A stretch of 64,000 bases of DNA from contig CAMOEQ010000001.1 of assembly GCA_946612405.1 (NCBI GenBank), positions 1 through 64,000 of the forward strand, read 5' to 3'. The DNA comes from an uncultured Erysipelotrichaceae bacterium. GTDB taxonomy: Bacteria; Bacillota_I; Bacilli_A; RFN20; CAG-826. Made by a program: the position numbers and the translations under genes. Below are positions 63,003-64,000 of the stretch, one piece after another (position 1 is the stretch's first letter; each line of letters starts with the position of its first letter). Under the pieces are notes generated by a model. It saw only the letters and a program-made list of their open reading frames with translations, was not told where the DNA came from and ran no database searches.

Positions 63003-64000
63003 TTATTTGCAATCATACCAAGTATGACCAAATCCTCCATCAACTTCTAATTTTGTTGGTAAATCCATTGCATGTTCCATAATGTCTTTTACAAGTGGAT
63101 AAACGACGTCTTTTTCATCATTTGGAACTTTGAATAAAAGTTCGTCATGAATTTGTAAAATTAATTTCGTTTTTAATTTATGTTCTTTTAAAGCTTTATC
63201 AACTTTAATCATCGCAATCTTAATTAAATCAGCTGCTGTTCCTTGAATAGGAGCGTTCATCGCTGCTCTTCTAGCAAATTCTCTAACTTGATAATTAGAA
63301 TCATGAACTTCTCTAAGATATCTTCTTCGACCTAATAGGGTTGTAACATAACCGTTTTTAACAACTTCAGTTGTGATACCTTGGAAATATTGACTTATTT
63401 CTGGATACGCTTCATAAAATGAAGAAATGATTTGTTTAGCTTCTTTTACGCTTACTCCGATTTGTTCAGACAAACCCCAATCAGAAATGCCATAAATAAT
63501 TCCAAAATTAACAGCTTTTGCTCTACGTCTTAAATCAGGAGATGGTTTATCGACATGAAATACGTGAGCGGCGGTGGCGGAGTGAATATCTTCACCTGAT
63601 TCGAAAACTTCTTGAAGTTTTTTACAATTTGATAGACTTGCTAATATTCTTAATTCAATTTGAGAATAATCTAATGAAAGAATCGAATAATTATTATCTT
63701 TATAATAGAAAGCTTTTCTGATCAATTTACCTTCTTCATCGCGAACCGAAATATTTTGTAAATTAGGCTCGCTAGAAGATAATCTACCAGTTTGAGTTAA
63801 AGCTTGATTAAAGATAGCGTGAATCTTGCCATCTCCATAAACATGAGATGATAAACCAGTCACATAAGTAGAGATAAGTTTTGCATATTTTCGATATAAA
63901 AGAATTTCACTTACGATTGGATGTTTATCAATTAATAACTTTAAAGCATCTACTGATGTAGATTTTTTTGAATTTGGAAGTTGAAGTTTATCATAAAGAA
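63003..64000 (-). CDS. polA: DNA polymerase I, C-terminal part (cut by window edge)
   Basis: The frame is open to the right edge; about 332 residues are visible. They cover the polymerase palm and fingers: GRLSSSEPNLQNI, motif A LSLDYSQIELRILA, motif B RRRAKAVNFGIIYG (O-helix) and motif C QIHDELLF, ending GFGHTWYDCK. The 5' part, with any exonuclease domains, is outside. It is the first known gene of a polA-mutM-coaE unit. Confidence 0.96.
   Translation of the reverse strand, partial: LYDKLQLPNSKKSTSVDALKLLIDKHPIVSEILLYRKYAKLISTYVTGLSSHVYGDGKIHAIFNQALTQTGRLSSSEPNLQNISVRDEEGKLIRKAFYYKDNNYSILSLDYSQIELRILASLSNCKKLQEVFESGEDIHSATAAHVFHVDKPSPDLRRRAKAVNFGIIYGISDWGLSEQIGVSVKEAKQIISSFYEAYPEISQYFQGITTEVVKNGYVTTLLGRRRYLREVHDSNYQVREFARRAAMNAPIQGTAADLIKIAMIKVDKALKEHKLKTKLILQIHDELLFKVPNDEKDVVYPLVKDIMEHAMDLPTKLEVDGGFGHTWYDCK

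Overview
The window is chromosomal housekeeping DNA from an AT-rich, low-GC Gram-positive bacterium. Gene content and order resemble Bacillus. Several traits point to a reduced Mollicutes/Erysipelotrichia-like relative: an F-ATPase b subunit with a lipoprotein signal, a ThrRS without a TGS domain, a fused MutM-CoaE, and missing nrdR, def and fmt at their usual places. TGG encodes Trp and TGA is used as a stop (for example rsgA, rpe and iscS), so the code looks standard. I cannot name the species.

Layout. 1-513: 5' end of a RhuM-like gene. 728-2322: two paralogous exported proteins. 2331-4535 (-): CPBP protease, TraX-like protein, thioredoxin and two tRNAs. 4583-9047 (+): YigZ, aminopeptidase, glycerol kinase and a DUF5677-like protein. 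9076-12720: a membrane protein, a TGS-containing nucleoside kinase and a probable PPi-dependent phosphofructokinase, with a cre-like site between the last two. 12793-19491: complete atpIBEFHAGDC operon. 19511-22792: thioredoxin-like lipoprotein, pyrophosphatase, TrmL and an RqcH-like protein. 22888-32293: gmk-priA-(His-rich protein)-degenerate rsmB-rlmN-prpC-prkC-rsgA-rpe, followed by rpmB on the other strand as in Bacillus. 33195-43099: glgCDA-leuS-coaX-pepV-trmB-pncB. 43170-51188: ccpA-like regulator, tyrS, lipoprotein, rpsD (-), ezrA, iscS and thiI. 51204-55800: a 972-residue exported repeat protein, a membrane-anchored partner and a divergent HTH-membrane regulator. 55869-58900 (-): rplT, rpmI, infC and thrS with attenuator and T-box leaders. 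59431-64000: dnaB-dnaI converging on mutM-coaE and polA.

Most striking is the number of transcription units whose first ATG lies only 5-8 nt downstream of a good sigma-A -10 box with no Shine-Dalgarno. These include yigZ, the CPBP gene, the atp operon, rqcH, gmk and the HTH-membrane gene, and they predict leaderless mRNAs. Other genes here have strong SD sites, so two initiation modes seem to coexist. Other notable points are the mutM-coaE fusion, whose 3' end overlaps dnaI exactly over a palindrome that supplies both stop codons, a catalytically dead RsmB-like protein, a PrkC kinase without membrane or PASTA parts, an AUC start for infC, and the uncharacterised 972-residue surface system. 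No insertion sequence, CRISPR array or rRNA was seen.
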